Assembly (NCBI RefSeq): GCF_000006685.1
Contig: NC_002620.2
Location: forward strand, 836,588 to 900,587
From: Chlamydia muridarum str. Nigg
GTDB lineage: Bacteria > Chlamydiota > Chlamydiia > Chlamydiales > Chlamydiaceae
Direction of reading: 5' to 3'
Length of the DNA stretch: 64,000 bases
Part shown: piece by piece, positions 17,022-27,353 of the stretch
Position numbering within the stretch: the stretch's first letter is position 1
How the letters are laid out: the number at the start of each line of letters is the position of its first letter
Notes under the pieces: model-generated
Told to the model about the DNA's origin: nothing
Databases searched by the model: none
Seen by the model: the letters and a program-made list of their open reading frames with translations, nothing else
Translations under genes and position numbers: made by a program

Positions 17022-18515
17022 CTAAACTAGCGTTTCCAGATCGATTTCAGGGTAAAGAGGGAATCTTCCTAATAAATCAGCTACTCGTTGTCTCGCTTCT
17101 TGAGCGATCTCCTCCGATAGCACTCCCTCACTTTTACTAGAACTGCCCTCAGCATTGCGTCTCACAGTAATATTTCGCAATACTTTCGCGATAATATTCG
17201 CAACTTCCTCCATTTCAGCACTACCCATACCTAATGTTGTTAGAGCAGGTGTACCTAACCGAATACCCGAAGTTTTCCACTGTCCAGAAGCATCCGATGG
17301 AATAGAATTCCGATTCACCGCAATACCTACAGAGGTTAACATATCCTCCGCGATACGTCCAGGAACTCCAAGAGAAGTCAGGTCGATAATCAGCATATGA
17401 TTATCGGTTCCTCCAGTTAATAATCTCAAACCATTACGCTGAAAAATTTCAGCTAAAGTTCGAGCATTTTCGACAACCTGGTGCGCATATTTCCTGAAAT
17501 TTATTGTCATAGCCTCTTTCAAAGCCACTGCTTTGGCAGCAATTACATGAGGAAGCGGACCTCCCATCATTAACGGACAAGCTTTGTTTAGAGTATCAGA
17601 ATATTCTTTTTTAGCTAAAACAAGCCCCCCTCTTGGCCCTCGCAGAGTCTTATGAGTAGTTGTTGTAACGATATCTGCATAAGGAATAGGATTTTCTTCT
17701 CCGATAAAAACACCTCCAGCAACTAATCCTGCGAAATGAGCCATATCCACCCATAAAACTGCACCGCAATCTTCCGCAATTTGCTTCAGTGTAGCAAAGT
17801 TTAATCGTCTAGAATAAGAAGAGTAGCCCGCAATAAGAACAGTAGGCCTATGTTCTTTCGCTATTTTCGCTATCACGTCATAATCAAATAACTCGGTATC
17901 TAAGTTGACCTCATAAGGAAGACAATGCATCAATTTAGACATAACATTTATACGCACAGTCCCATGCGTTAAATGTCCGCCAGAATTTAAAGACGGGCCT
18001 AGGCATTTGTATTGAGACATTTCGGCCTTTAAAGCCTCATACTCTTGTTCCGGGAGATCGTTGATTGTCTTGTATCCCAGTCTCTGAACAGCTGGGCTTT
18101 GGATCTTCTGCGTAATAATCGACATAATAGCCAGTAAGTTTGCATCAGCTCCAGAATGTGGCTGAACACAAGCACTTTCTGCACCAAATAATTCCTTTGC
18201 CGTCTCCACGCACTCCCACTCAATAGCGTCCACATTCTCACAACAAGAATAAAAACGCTTGAATGGACTTCCCTCACAATACTTATCTGTGAGTAAATTA
18301 CCCATAGCAAGCTGAACAGATAGAGAAGAAAAGTTCTCTGAAGCAATCATTTTCAAACGAGATCGCTGACTTTTCAATTCTTGTACTATGCTTTGTCCTA
18401 TGGATGGGAAAGAGTGTAATAGATGATCTAATGCTGCTAAATAAGCTACGGATGCTAAACTTTGCTGTCCTTTCCCGGAAATATTTCTCAAATATTTATC
18501 TAATAAAGAAGTCAT
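17022..18515 (-). CDS. glyA: Serine hydroxymethyltransferase GlyA
   Basis: A 497-residue PLP enzyme that interconverts serine and glycine with tetrahydrofolate. The PLP lysine lies in [15 protein letters not shown] (about residue 288), and the N-terminal ENFSS and [10 protein letters not shown] motifs are intact. It is about 80 residues longer than E. coli GlyA, with an extended N-terminus and a Ser-rich insert near the C-terminus, as in other Chlamydia. Chlamydial GlyA has been reported to act also as an alanine racemase. A strong GGAGGTGG Shine-Dalgarno precedes the ATG. It heads a glyA-clpP-dapF transcript. Confidence 0.96.
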   Translation of the reverse strand: MTSLLDKYLRNISGKGQQSLASVAYLAALDHLLHSFPSIGQSIVQELKSQRSRLKMIASENFSSLSVQLAMGNLLTDKYCEGSPFKRFYSCCENVDAIEWECVETAKELFGAESACVQPHSGADANLLAIMSIITQKIQSPAVQRLGYKTINDLPEQEYEALKAEMSQYKCLGPSLNSGGHLTHGTVRINVMSKLMHCLPYEVNLDTELFDYDVIAKIAKEHRPTVLIAGYSSYSRRLNFATLKQIAEDCGAVLWVDMAHFAGLVAGGVFIGEENPIPYADIVTTTTHKTLRGPRGGLVLAKKEYSDTLNKACPLMMGGPLPHVIAAKAVALKEAMTINFRKYAHQVVENARTLAEIFQRNGLRLLTGGTDNHMLIIDLTSLGVPGRIAEDMLTSVGIAVNRNSIPSDASGQWKTSGIRLGTPALTTLGMGSAEMEEVANIIAKVLRNITVRRNAEGSSSKSEGVLSEEIAQEARQRVADLLGRFPLYPEIDLETLV

Positions 18516-18848
18516 ATTTCCACCTCCACTGATTGAATCCCCAAAATCTTACTGAGGAACCCTTTTCTTATTTGCTACAATCCTTCTCAGGAGTCTCATT
18601 TCAACTAGGACGAACCCTTCTTTAGAGAAAAGCAGATTTATTCTAACTATAGAGAAACCAACGACACAATAATCGTTAACAGCAATCTATTTTCTTTTGT
18701 GCTGACCGAGGATCTTTTACATTGAGGCTTCAGTTGATCACATTCTTACCGCAAAAGTCAAGAAGCTTCCTACCAACAAAAAGCTTCTCTTCAATTCAAA
18801 AAAAACTCTAACATATCACTTTGAAACAGGGGCATCTCCTCGATCCAT
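18516..18848. other. Intergenic region between divergent glyA and hemD-like genes
   Basis: No gene is seen in these 333 bases. Both flanking genes read away from it, so it carries two promoters. For glyA (minus) TTGAAA with a 17-18 bp gap to ATTGTA or TTGTAG is a weak candidate. No clear riboswitch or palindrome was recognised. Confidence 0.4.
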
Positions 18849-19523
18849 ATGGCACTGTATTTAGGGCTCAATCCATCCTTTGCTAAGCAATATTCTGCTA
18901 TTTTTCAGCCAATTATTCGCATAATTCCTTTTTCAAAGCATGCCCCTCAGATGCGTCAAGCGAGGCAATTCCTTGTATCTGCTTCCCATGTTTTATTAAC
19001 AAGCCCTTCATCCACCCACTGTTTTTTTTCTTCCATTAAGAAAACAGTTTCTCCGTCTGCGTTAATGAGCAAATGCTTCGTTACTATTGGAGAAGCTACC
19101 TCTTCTCGCGTACGCGCCCACCTTCCTAAAGCTAATATTGTGCAAGTTCCATTCCCTCAATCAGAAGCTTTTCAACCTATTCTATCCTCCCTCCCATCCA
19201 ATACCTCTATATTATATCCTCATTCTTCCCTTGCTCGACCCATTATCCGATCTCTGCTTAACAAACTACAGTATCCCTTCTTTTCCTATTCCCACTACAC
19301 TGTCAAACCTATCAAACTTTCTCTAAACATATTTTCCCCACACAAAATTATTATTCTTACCAGTCCTTCGATTGTTCGCGCATATGCGAAATTATTCCCA
19401 TCCCTTCCTAGTAAAGAACACTGGTGCCTAGGTGAAATCAGCGCAGAGGAATTTAAAAAAATATTCCACTGCCCTCCATCTAAAATTCTCTTCCCAATAA
19501 AGGAATCCCAAGGCTGTTGCTAA
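18849..19523 (+). CDS. Uroporphyrinogen-III synthase-like protein (HemD family)
   Basis: A 224-residue protein with the two-lobed HemD pattern: HVLLTSPSSTHCFF corresponds to the family's (I/V)-TS-(N/S)AV--F, and CFVTIGEATSSRVR to the central VG--TA--L motif. HemD closes hydroxymethylbilane to uroporphyrinogen III for heme. Sequence conservation in this family is always low, so the call rests on these motifs and on the C. trachomatis counterpart (CT433). It lies 73 bp before ispF and may be co-transcribed with it. Confidence 0.65.
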   Translation: MALYLGLNPSFAKQYSAIFQPIIRIIPFSKHAPQMRQARQFLVSASHVLLTSPSSTHCFFSSIKKTVSPSALMSKCFVTIGEATSSRVRAHLPKANIVQVPFPQSEAFQPILSSLPSNTSILYPHSSLARPIIRSLLNKLQYPFFSYSHYTVKPIKLSLNIFSPHKIIILTSPSIVRAYAKLFPSLPSKEHWCLGEISAEEFKKIFHCPPSKILFPIKESQGCC

Positions 19524-19596
19524 CAATCTTTCTGTTTATTTTAATAAATGCTTCTTCCAGAATTAGCAGAGAAAGTTCTTTTTTAAATATAAACAC

Positions 19597-20133
19597 ATGT
19601 CTGAACCATCCTCTTGTTTTGTTCTTCCGGATCCTGAATGGATTTACCGTGTCGGCATTGGGCAGGACAGTCACCGTTTTCTTCCTAGTGACAATCCTAA
19701 ACCTTGTGTCTTAGGAGGGATTATTTTTGAAAACACCCCAGGTTTTGAGGCAAATTCGGACGGAGATGTCGTTTTTCATGCTATTTGCAATGCTTTTTCA
19801 TCTGTAACACATCAAGTCATTTTAGGAGCATTGGCGGATGAACTATTAAAAGCAAAGGGGATTTCTGATAGTGCAGTTTATCTGAAGGAAGCGGTTGCAT
19901 CTTTAAAGCCTACACAAAAGATCTCTCATCTGGCTATTACTATAGAGGGACAACGCCCTAAACTACTTCCTAAAATATCTGCTATGCGAGAAAAAATAGC
20001 AGAGATACTTCGAATCTCTTTAGATTCTGTTAACATCACAGCAACTTCTGGAGAAGGGCTAACGAGCATGGGCCAGGGACATGGCGTACAATGTTTCTGC
20101 GTTTTAACCGTTATGGAATTCTGCCCACGTTAA
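19597..20133 (+). CDS. ispF: 2-C-methyl-D-erythritol 2,4-cyclodiphosphate synthase IspF, divergent
   Basis: A 178-residue IspF of the non-mevalonate isoprenoid pathway; it cyclises CDP-methylerythritol 2-phosphate, releasing CMP. The metal ligands are kept: Asp and His in GIGQDSHRF and His in [10 protein letters not shown]. Other family positions differ: the histidine of HSDGD is Asn (ANSDGD), the DALLGA-DIG-FPDTD region is replaced, and TTTEKLGF-G becomes [12 protein letters not shown]. It is some 20 residues longer than E. coli IspF. It overlaps the convergent reductase gene by 4 bp. IspD is encoded in the same window. Confidence 0.88.
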   Translation: MSEPSSCFVLPDPEWIYRVGIGQDSHRFLPSDNPKPCVLGGIIFENTPGFEANSDGDVVFHAICNAFSSVTHQVILGALADELLKAKGISDSAVYLKEAVASLKPTQKISHLAITIEGQRPKLLPKISAMREKIAEILRISLDSVNITATSGEGLTSMGQGHGVQCFCVLTVMEFCPR

Positions 20134-21182
20134 TATACGTCTAAAACCAGTCTTTTTTGTAAAACAAGCTCTTGTACTGACTCTGAACCTAAAATATTTC
20201 CCAAAGCGCGTTTAGTTTCTATCCCAAGGGTCTTCTTCCCGCACACAAAGAAAAAGGCTCCTTTCTCATAATTTTCTTGTATAAGTTCCCTTTGCTGTTC
20301 AATTGCATCCTGAACATACATTTTAGATTCAGAGTCCCTAGAAAACGCGGTGAACAATTGTAGATTCCCTGAAGCAATCAGCCCCTGCAAAAAATCCCGA
20401 TAATAAAAGTTGCTTTTCTCAAAACGCTCACCAAAAAATAGAATGTTCGCACCAAAATCCTGGTGATACAATCTATGTTGTAAAAATCCTTTATAGGGAG
20501 CAATTCCTGTTCCCGCTCCAATCATAATCAGAGGTTTCCCAAAGCTATTCTGTTGTAATGTAAAATGCTTTGTTGGCTGTACAAACCCTTGAAAAATCGT
20601 TCCTTCTTGCAAATCTTTACATAAAAAAGCCGAACACAATCCATACCGTAGTTGCATCTTTCCTGGGAAGCTAACACAACGCACCAGCAACTCTAATTGT
20701 CCATGAGAATATTCTGGTGAAGAAGCTATGGAGTAAAACCTAGGTAATAAAGGCATTATTCCCTGAACAAATTCTTCTAAAGAAATCTGGGGACGATAAA
20801 ATAGAATCGCTTCAGATAAGGACCAAGAATCATCCAAATCCTCAGGGAAAAAGGGCTTTAGAACTTTCGAAATCTTATCAAGATCTACATAACTAATAAG
20901 AAATTCTCGAATAGAGAGAGTTGTATCTGCATGTCGAGAAACAACGACAGTATGAGGATCATACTGTAAAACGGACAATATGGAATCAACCAAAGAAGAA
21001 GGATTCGTCGGAAAAACCCCCAACGAATCCCCCACCTTGTAAGAGATTTCAGAATTAACGGGACCACATATAATTTTAAAAACTGGGTCTAAAGAGGTTT
21101 GCCCGCCATCCTGATTATAAGAACAAAGCTCACGAGAATGTAAAACCATCCACTGAGCTTTGAATTTAGCAAATAAAGACAT
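20130..21182 (-). CDS. CysJ-like NADPH-flavin reductase lacking the flavodoxin domain
   Basis: A 350-residue protein equal to the C-terminal part of sulfite reductase flavoprotein or cytochrome P450 reductase. [12 protein letters not shown] binds [19 protein letters not shown] and [11 protein letters not shown] belong to the NADPH domain. The FMN (flavodoxin) domain of CysJ is missing, and no sulfate assimilation genes are near, so its electron acceptor is unknown. The start at 21182 is an ATG; an upstream TTG is not needed. It lies 15 bp after rpsJ and probably shares the ribosomal transcript. Homologue of CT435. Confidence 0.85.
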   Translation of the reverse strand: MSLFAKFKAQWMVLHSRELCSYNQDGGQTSLDPVFKIICGPVNSEISYKVGDSLGVFPTNPSSLVDSILSVLQYDPHTVVVSRHADTTLSIREFLISYVDLDKISKVLKPFFPEDLDDSWSLSEAILFYRPQISLEEFVQGIMPLLPRFYSIASSPEYSHGQLELLVRCVSFPGKMQLRYGLCSAFLCKDLQEGTIFQGFVQPTKHFTLQQNSFGKPLIMIGAGTGIAPYKGFLQHRLYHQDFGANILFFGERFEKSNFYYRDFLQGLIASGNLQLFTAFSRDSESKMYVQDAIEQQRELIQENYEKGAFFFVCGKKTLGIETKRALGNILGSESVQELVLQKRLVLDVY

Positions 21183-21197
21183 TCTCAAATCAAAAGA

Positions 21198-21515
21198 TTA
21201 AGCAGCCTTAATTTTAATATCGACTCCAGCAGGCAAAGACAACATCTTCAAAGCATCGATTGTTTTTCCTGTAGGATCTAAAATATCAATTAATCGCTTA
21301 TGTGTACGAATTTCAAACTGCTCACGAGATTTTTTATCTACGTGAGGGGAGCGCAAAACCGTATACACCTCTCTCTTCGTTGGTAAAGGAATTGGACCAA
21401 CAACACGAGCTCCGGTTCTTTTAGCAGTCTCAACAATGTTTGCTGTAGACTGATCGAGCTGCCCTTGATCAAAACCTTTCAAGCGAATCCGAATTCTTTG
21501 TTTTTGCTGCTTCAT
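21198..21515 (-). CDS. rpsJ: 30S ribosomal protein S10
   Basis: A 105-residue S10 (N-terminus [16 protein letters not shown], conserved [23 protein letters not shown]). The ATG at 21515 has AAGGGA upstream. S10 normally heads the S10 operon; here, as in other Chlamydia, it follows fusA, so the str and S10 operons are rearranged. Confidence 0.97.
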   Translation of the reverse strand: MKQQKQRIRIRLKGFDQGQLDQSTANIVETAKRTGARVVGPIPLPTKREVYTVLRSPHVDKKSREQFEIRTHKRLIDILDPTGKTIDALKMLSLPAGVDIKIKAA

Positions 21516-21522
21516 ATATCCC

Positions 21523-23607
21523 TTACTTCTTAACAATCTCTTCTTGAATTTTCTGAGGAACTTTAGCAAAGAATGCAGGTTCCATAGTCGACGTAGCTCG
21601 ACCTGAAGTCAATGATCTCAATGAGGTCATGTAACCGAACATTTCACTCAAAGGTACCTCTGCATTGACCTGGGCCATATTTCTAGAAGCTTCTTGGCCT
21701 AGAATCTTACCTCTACGACGGTTTAAATCTCCAATTACATCTCCCAAGTGGTCTTCTGGAGTTATAACTGTCACTTTCATAATAGGCTCTAAAATGACAG
21801 GAAGGGCCTTTCTACAAGCTTCTTTCACAGCCATTGACCCACAAATCTTAAAGGCCATTTCACTCGAGTCAACTTCATGGTAAGATCCGAATACAATGCT
21901 TACCTTAACATCGACCAAACCATACCCAGCTAAAACTCCGGAATTTAATCCCTCTTCAACTCCTTTAATTACCGCAGGAATGTACTCTTTAGGAATTACT
22001 CCCCCAACGATCTTGCTGACTACCTCATTACCTTTACCAGGCTCATTTGGCTCGATTTCCAAGCAAACGTGAGCATACTGTCCTCGACCACCAGACTGCT
22101 TCACATACTTTGTTTCACTATCACTTGCTTTCGTAATCGTTTCTTTGTAGGAAACCTGAGGTTTACCAACGTTAGCCTCAACTTTAAACTCTCGGATCAT
22201 ACGATCGCGGAGAATATCAAGATGTAACTCTCCCATTCCAGAAATAATTGTCTGACCAGTTTCTTCGTTTGTAGAAACTCGGAAAGTTGGATCCTCTTCA
22301 GAAAGAGCACTTAAAGCCTGAGCTAATTTCTCTCGGTCTCCCTTAGATTTAGGCTCAATTGCCATATCAATTACAGGCTCAGGAGCTTCAATACGCTCTA
22401 ATACAATCTCTTGGTTTTCATCACAGAGAGTATCCCCCGTTACAGAAAACTTAAGACCTACACATGCCCCGATATCCCCAACAGTAAATTCATCTCTGTC
22501 AGTACGCTCATTAGCATGCATTTCTAACAGTCTTGAAATACGTTCCTTCTTATCCTTAGTAGAATTAAGAATAGCAGAACCTTTTTTCAATGTTCCTGAA
22601 TAAATACGGATGAAAGTAATACGACCAACATAAGGGTCTGTCATAATTTTGAAAGCAAGCGCAGCTAAAGGCCCATCTTTCGAAGGCTTCAAGCAAACTT
22701 CTTCACCTGTCTTTAAATTCATTCCACGAACGTTACCACGATCAAGAGGAGAAGGCAACCACTTGACGATCACATCAAGAAGCTGTTGAACCCCTTTGTT
22801 TTTGAAAGCACTTCCACATAGGACTGGATTAATTTTGCCTTCAATAACTCCCTTACGCATTACTCTGTGAATTTCTTCTTCTGTAATACTCTCAGGAGCC
22901 TCAAGGACTTTCTCCATAAAGGCTTCGTTAGTTTCGTCAACAGTTGCTAACTCTTCAAGCAACTGCATTCTTAGGACTTCGCACTGCTCTTGAAGATCTT
23001 CTGGGATTTCCCGCTCTTCCCACTTAGCTCCTAAAGAATCATCTAGGAAGTAAAGAGCCTTTTGAGAAATCAAATCAACCATTCCCACAAATTGGCTTTC
23101 AGCACCAATTGGACAGTGAACTGGAATAGCATTTGCCCCAAGTTTCTCTCTCATGGACTCAACAGCGCCAAAATAATTTGCGCCCATACGGTCCATTTTG
23201 TTTACAAAAGCAACTCGAGGAACGCCATATTTGTTTGCTTGTCGCCAAACAGTTTCAGATTGAGGCTCAACCCCGGAAACAGCGTCAAAAACGGCAACAG
23301 CACCATCAAGCACGCGCAAAGAACGCTCTACTTCAATAGTGAAATCGACGTGACCGGGAGTATCGATAATATTGATCTTGGATCCCAACCAAAATACGGT
23401 TGTAGCAGCGGAGGTGATCGTAATTCCCCTTTCTTGCTCCTGCTCCATCCAGTCCATGGTAGCTCCGCCCTCATGAACCTCCCCAATCTTATGAGTTCTT
23501 CCCGCGTAGAAAAGAATTCGCTCTGTCGTTGTTGTTTTTCCTGCATCGATATGCGCCATGATACCGATATTTCTAATCGCGTCTAAACCGAACTCTTGAT
23601 CGCTCAT
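21523..23607 (-). CDS. fusA: Elongation factor G
   Basis: A 694-residue translocase GTPase. G1 AHIDAGKTT (residues 17-25), switch II DTPGH and NKMD are intact, followed by domains II to V, with the domain IV segment [20 protein letters not shown]. The start [19 protein letters not shown] at 23607 is preferred over an upstream in-frame start because it gives the family N-terminus and lies near GAGAGG. It follows rpsG with a 41-bp gap. Confidence 0.98.
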   Translation of the reverse strand: MSDQEFGLDAIRNIGIMAHIDAGKTTTTERILFYAGRTHKIGEVHEGGATMDWMEQEQERGITITSAATTVFWLGSKINIIDTPGHVDFTIEVERSLRVLDGAVAVFDAVSGVEPQSETVWRQANKYGVPRVAFVNKMDRMGANYFGAVESMREKLGANAIPVHCPIGAESQFVGMVDLISQKALYFLDDSLGAKWEEREIPEDLQEQCEVLRMQLLEELATVDETNEAFMEKVLEAPESITEEEIHRVMRKGVIEGKINPVLCGSAFKNKGVQQLLDVIVKWLPSPLDRGNVRGMNLKTGEEVCLKPSKDGPLAALAFKIMTDPYVGRITFIRIYSGTLKKGSAILNSTKDKKERISRLLEMHANERTDRDEFTVGDIGACVGLKFSVTGDTLCDENQEIVLERIEAPEPVIDMAIEPKSKGDREKLAQALSALSEEDPTFRVSTNEETGQTIISGMGELHLDILRDRMIREFKVEANVGKPQVSYKETITKASDSETKYVKQSGGRGQYAHVCLEIEPNEPGKGNEVVSKIVGGVIPKEYIPAVIKGVEEGLNSGVLAGYGLVDVKVSIVFGSYHEVDSSEMAFKICGSMAVKEACRKALPVILEPIMKVTVITPEDHLGDVIGDLNRRRGKILGQEASRNMAQVNAEVPLSEMFGYMTSLRSLTSGRATSTMEPAFFAKVPQKIQEEIVKK

Positions 23608-23648
23608 CGAAATTTTTTGCCTCTCACACACGAATGTTAAACGTTATC

Positions 23649-24122
23649 TTACCACTTATAATGAGCAAATGCTTTATTTGCTTCAGCCATGCGATGGGTG
23701 TCCTCGCGTTTCTTAATCGTAGCTCCTTGTTTGTTGAAGCAATCGATCAATTCATTAGCTAGGCCAATTTCCATACATTTGCCTGGCTTAGAACGCGCAT
23801 GCTTAATAATCCACTGCATAGCAAGACAACTTCTTCTATCAGGAGCCACTTCAACAGGCACCTGGTAAGTAGCCCCACCCACTCTACGGGAACGCACTTC
23901 AAGAATAGGTTTCGCATTCTCTAAAGCCTCTTCAAATCCTTCTAAAGGATTTTCTAAGCCCAATCTTTTAGCGAAGCGCTCCAAAGCTCCGTAAACGATT
24001 TTTCTGGCAATGCTCTTCTTCCCGTGCAACATTACTTTGTTAATAAATCTCTCTAAGACTACGCTCCCGTAAACAGGATCGCCTGGAATAACTTTCTTCT
24101 CAGCCGCATGTCGTCTTGACAT
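23649..24122 (-). CDS. rpsG: 30S ribosomal protein S7
   Basis: A 157-residue S7 ([20 protein letters not shown]). The conserved [14 protein letters not shown] and the C-terminal [12 protein letters not shown] are present. It is part of rpsL-rpsG-fusA, in the normal order of the str operon. Confidence 0.98.
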   Translation of the reverse strand: MSRRHAAEKKVIPGDPVYGSVVLERFINKVMLHGKKSIARKIVYGALERFAKRLGLENPLEGFEEALENAKPILEVRSRRVGGATYQVPVEVAPDRRSCLAMQWIIKHARSKPGKCMEIGLANELIDCFNKQGATIKKREDTHRMAEANKAFAHYKW

Positions 24123-24171
24123 ATAAACTCAACCTCTTCGTACTTCTTTTCTTTAGGTTTCAAAAACCAAC

Positions 24172-24543
24172 CTACTTAGGACGCTTCGCGCCGTAACGGG
24201 AACGACTCTGTTTTCTATTTTTTACGGCAGCACAATCTAAGGCCCCTCGCACAATATGATAACGCACCCCTGGCAAATCTTTAACCCTTCCGCCTTGGAC
24301 CAAAACGATGCTGTGCTCCTGCAAGTTATGACCTTCTCCACCGATGTAGGCAATTACCTCTTGTCCATTGGACAAGCGAACCCAAGCAACCTTACGCAAA
24401 GCTGAGTTAGGCTTCTTCGGAGTTTTAGTTTTCACCTGAAGACAGACCCCTCTTTTTTGAGGAGACTTTTGTAAAGCTGGAGATTTCTTTCTAGTTGCGC
24501 CAGACTGACGCTTCTTACGTATTAACTGATTAATCGTCGGCAT
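24172..24543 (-). CDS. rpsL: 30S ribosomal protein S12
   Basis: A 123-residue S12 beginning [13 protein letters not shown]. The decoding-site loop [17 protein letters not shown] has the wild-type lysines expected in streptomycin-susceptible ribosomes. The ATG at 24543 has AGAAGAG upstream; a frame extension to 24561 is not needed. First gene of the transcript rpsL-rpsG-fusA-rpsJ-reductase. Confidence 0.98.
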
Positions 24544-24580
24544 GTACTCTTCTCGATTCAACCTCTCTTACAAACAGGAA

Positions 24581-24610
24581 AATATAGAATAAGAATATCT
24601 TTGTTTGCAA
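24581..24610 (-). promoter_or_regulatory. Promoter of the rpsL operon
   Basis: On the minus strand TTGCAA (24605-24610), 18 bp, TATATT (24581-24586), about 38 bp before the rpsL ATG. It fits a strong housekeeping promoter. Confidence 0.6.
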
Positions 24611-24661
24611 GGGGTTATTTCTAGGACTAGTAAGAGTTTATGGAGCTCTATAACAATTTTA

Positions 24662-24695
24662 TTAAGAAAATATTCTTCTCAAAATATTTTCTTAA
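24662..24695. repeat. AT-rich 13-bp inverted repeat upstream of rpsL and the Inc-like gene
   Basis: TTAAGAAAATATT and its exact complement are separated by 8 bases. It lies between divergent genes, about 50 bp upstream of the rpsL promoter. It could be an operator or simply an AT-rich cruciform; neither side shows a T tract that would make it a terminator of a known gene. Confidence 0.55.
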
Positions 24696-24803
24696 AACAA
24701 GACTCCCCTAAAAAGAACTAATAAAAAAAGAGTTGAACCCTTGCTGATAAAATGATTTCTTAGAATACTGTTAGTTCCAAAACTTGAAAACAAGACCTTT
24801 ATC

Positions 24804-25139
24804 ATGAAAGTTGTTGTGAATCCTGCTTGCGAACATTCACAAGCTTCAACTCCGGTATCCCAGAAACAGCGAACTGTGTTTTTTAGAAATACAGCGATGC
24901 TGACCTGTAGTATCTTGTTCACTCTATGTTCAGCAATTTTATTTATTATTGGTCTTTTTCCCCAAACTACCATTCCATTTGCAGGAGCATTTTTTGTAAT
25001 CGGAATGTTTCTCTCTTTTTCAGTACTCTCTATTTTTCTTGTTGCTCTTGTCTATAACATGAAGAACTGGTTATTAAATAAACCTATTCCCCTACCGTTT
25101 TTTTCCAATATTAATTTTCTTATCTCTCAAGAAAAATAA
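24804..25139 (+). CDS. Small bilobed hydrophobic protein, candidate inclusion membrane (Inc) protein
   Basis: A 111-residue protein with two closely spaced hydrophobic helices (about residues 30-50 and 57-83) separated by a short loop (FPQTTIPF), a cytosolic-like N-terminus of about 28 residues and a short C-terminus. This bilobed pattern is the hallmark of chlamydial Inc proteins, secreted by type III into the inclusion membrane. The homologue CT440 is on published lists of predicted Incs. It is monocistronic. Confidence 0.7.
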   Translation: MKVVVNPACEHSQASTPVSQKQRTVFFRNTAMLTCSILFTLCSAILFIIGLFPQTTIPFAGAFFVIGMFLSFSVLSIFLVALVYNMKNWLLNKPIPLPFFSNINFLISQEK

Positions 25140-25258
25140 TTCCTCTGCTCTCTTTTGTCAGAAAAAAGTTTTTTTTCGGATCGATAAAGTAAACAACCAG
25201 GGACTTGAGGGTTCATAAGACAAAAGCCGACTCAAGTTTGAAAAACTCGTGTCGAAGA

Positions 25259-25291
25259 TACGAATAATCACTATTAATAGAGATATTCGTA
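25259..25291 (+). promoter_or_regulatory. Inverted repeat ending at the tsp start codon
   Basis: TACGAATA and its exact complement TATTCGTA, 17 bases apart, with the second arm touching the ATG at 25292. As RNA it would fold the start region into a hairpin and could block ribosome entry; as DNA it could be a repressor site. Confidence 0.5.
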
Positions 25292-27241
25292 ATGAAGAGA
25301 CTCGCTCGTTTTTGTCTTCTAGCCTTAACTTTATTCCCACAACTTGCGTTTTCCTCAGCCCCCCTCCGACAACAAGATGTCCGCAAAACCGTAGAAAAAT
25401 TAGTCGAGCACCATATTGATACAAAACATATTTCTCCCCACATTTTATCGAGATCTTTGGAAGACTATGCTCGATCATTCGATTCTCATAAAGCATACTT
25501 AACCCAAGATGAGGTCCTAACATACGTCTTTTCAGAAAAAGCGACCCATTCCTTATTTAAACAATACCAAGAAGATAATTTCGCTTCTTTTAGAGAGTTA
25601 CATACTTGTATTCAACAGAGCATTTCCCGGGTAAGAGAGTGGCGTACTGTGTGGTTATCAGATGCTGTTCGCGTCATTCAAGATGCTTCCTCACATACTA
25701 TCCCAAAAAAACCAACTACCTGGGGATCTTCTATTGAAGAGGTAAAGCAAAGACAATATGAGCTTCTTCTTTCCTATGCATCTATCTACCTAGAAGATGC
25801 TACAAAAAATCGCTATCAGGGGAAAGAACATGCACTAGTGAGATTATGTATTCGCCAGATTGAAAATCACGAAAATCCTTATATAGGAATCAATGACCAT
25901 GGACTCAAAATGTCTCTTGAAGAAGAGGCCAATAGCTTCCATATTCGCATCATTAAATCCATTGCTCATAGTTTAGATGCTCATACAGCCTACTTCAGCA
26001 AAGAAGAAGCCCTTTCTATGCGAGCTCAGCTGGAGAAAGGTATGTGTGGAATAGGGGTAGTTCTGAAAGAAGACATTGATGGTGTAGTTGTTAAAGAAGT
26101 TCTTCCTGGAGGGCCTGCTGATAAAACAGGAAGTCTTCGTGTGGGCGATATTATTTACCGCGTTAATGGGAAAAATATTGAAAACACCCCTTTTCCTGGA
26201 GTTTTAGATTCCCTAAGAGGATTACCAGGATCTTCCGTCACTTTAGATATTCACAGACAAAACAACGACCATGTCGTTCAACTACGCCGAGAAAAAATTC
26301 TCTTAGATAGCCGCCGTGTTGATGTATCCTATGAACCTTACGGTGACGGCATTATCGGGAAAATCACCCTACACTCCTTTTATGAAGGAGAAAATCAGAT
26401 ATCTAGTGAACAGGATTTACGACGAGCTATTCGAGAACTGCAAGAAAAAAACCTTCTTGGGTTAGTTCTTGATATTCGAGAAAACACCGGAGGATTTTTA
26501 TCTCAAGCCATCAAAGTTTCTGGTTTGTTCCTAACCAATGGAGTTGTTGTTGTCTCTCGATATGCGGATGGATCTGTAAAACGCTATCGCACGATTTCTC
26601 CTCAAAAATTTTATGATGGGCCATTAGCTGTTTTGGTTTCTAAAAGCTCTGCTTCCGCAGCAGAAATTGTTGCACAAACACTTCAAGACTATGGTGTAGC
26701 CCTTATTGTCGGAGATAAACAAACCTATGGGAAAGGAACCATACAACACCAAACGATTACAGGGAACAACTCTCAAGAAGATTTCTTTAAAGTAACTGTA
26801 GGGAGATACTATTCTCCTTCAGGGAAATCCACACAACTGGAAGGTGTTAAATCAGATATTGTTATCCCCTCCCGATATGCGGAAGACAATCTAGGTGAAC
26901 GTTTTTTAGAATATGCTCTCCCAGCCGATCAATATGAGAATGTTTTGAACGACAATTTAGGAGATCTCGATATCCATATTCGTCCCTGGTTCCAAAAATA
27001 CTATTCTCCACATTTACAAAAAACCGAGCTTACGTGGAGAGAAATGCTTCCCCAACTCGTCGAGAACAGTCAGCAGCGTCTTGAAAAAAACAAAAATTTT
27101 GAAATTTTTGTTCAACATTTGAAAAAAACAGATAAACAAGAACAATCATTTGGAAGCAATGACCTGCAAATGGAAGAGACTGTCAATATTGTTAAAGACA
27201 TGATTCTTTTGCAAACTTCATTAAGATCTCCCGCACAATAA
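25292..27241 (+). CDS. tsp: Tail-specific protease Tsp (S41 family, CT441 homologue)
   Basis: A 649-residue exported serine protease. A signal peptide (residues 1-22) is followed by an N-terminal helical domain, a PDZ domain (about 245-335; GMCGIGVVLKEDIDGVVV, GDIIYRVNG) and the S41 core. The catalytic dyad is visible as Ser455 in SSASAAEIV and Lys481 in TYGKGTIQ. The homologue CT441 cleaves several host factors in test systems and has a separate chaperone-like activity. The start ATG has no clear Shine-Dalgarno and lies at the edge of an inverted repeat. A strong terminator follows the stop. Confidence 0.95.
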   Translation: MKRLARFCLLALTLFPQLAFSSAPLRQQDVRKTVEKLVEHHIDTKHISPHILSRSLEDYARSFDSHKAYLTQDEVLTYVFSEKATHSLFKQYQEDNFASFRELHTCIQQSISRVREWRTVWLSDAVRVIQDASSHTIPKKPTTWGSSIEEVKQRQYELLLSYASIYLEDATKNRYQGKEHALVRLCIRQIENHENPYIGINDHGLKMSLEEEANSFHIRIIKSIAHSLDAHTAYFSKEEALSMRAQLEKGMCGIGVVLKEDIDGVVVKEVLPGGPADKTGSLRVGDIIYRVNGKNIENTPFPGVLDSLRGLPGSSVTLDIHRQNNDHVVQLRREKILLDSRRVDVSYEPYGDGIIGKITLHSFYEGENQISSEQDLRRAIRELQEKNLLGLVLDIRENTGGFLSQAIKVSGLFLTNGVVVVSRYADGSVKRYRTISPQKFYDGPLAVLVSKSSASAAEIVAQTLQDYGVALIVGDKQTYGKGTIQHQTITGNNSQEDFFKVTVGRYYSPSGKSTQLEGVKSDIVIPSRYAEDNLGERFLEYALPADQYENVLNDNLGDLDIHIRPWFQKYYSPHLQKTELTWREMLPQLVENSQQRLEKNKNFEIFVQHLKKTDKQEQSFGSNDLQMEETVNIVKDMILLQTSLRSPAQ

Positions 27242-27245
27242 ATCA

Positions 27246-27283
27246 GGGGAGGGGGTGGGTTACCCCTCCCCCCCCCTTTTTTT
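27246..27283 (+). terminator. Rho-independent terminator of tsp
   Basis: GGGGAGGGGG pairs with CCCCTCCCCC, followed by more C and seven T. The downstream arm contains a run of nine C, a homopolymer likely to vary in length. Confidence 0.85.
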
Positions 27284-27353
27284 ATGCTGTTTAGAAACAC
27301 ATTGAATTTCGGTCTTTGCATTTCTAAACAATTTTTTAGCTTAGAGAACTCTC

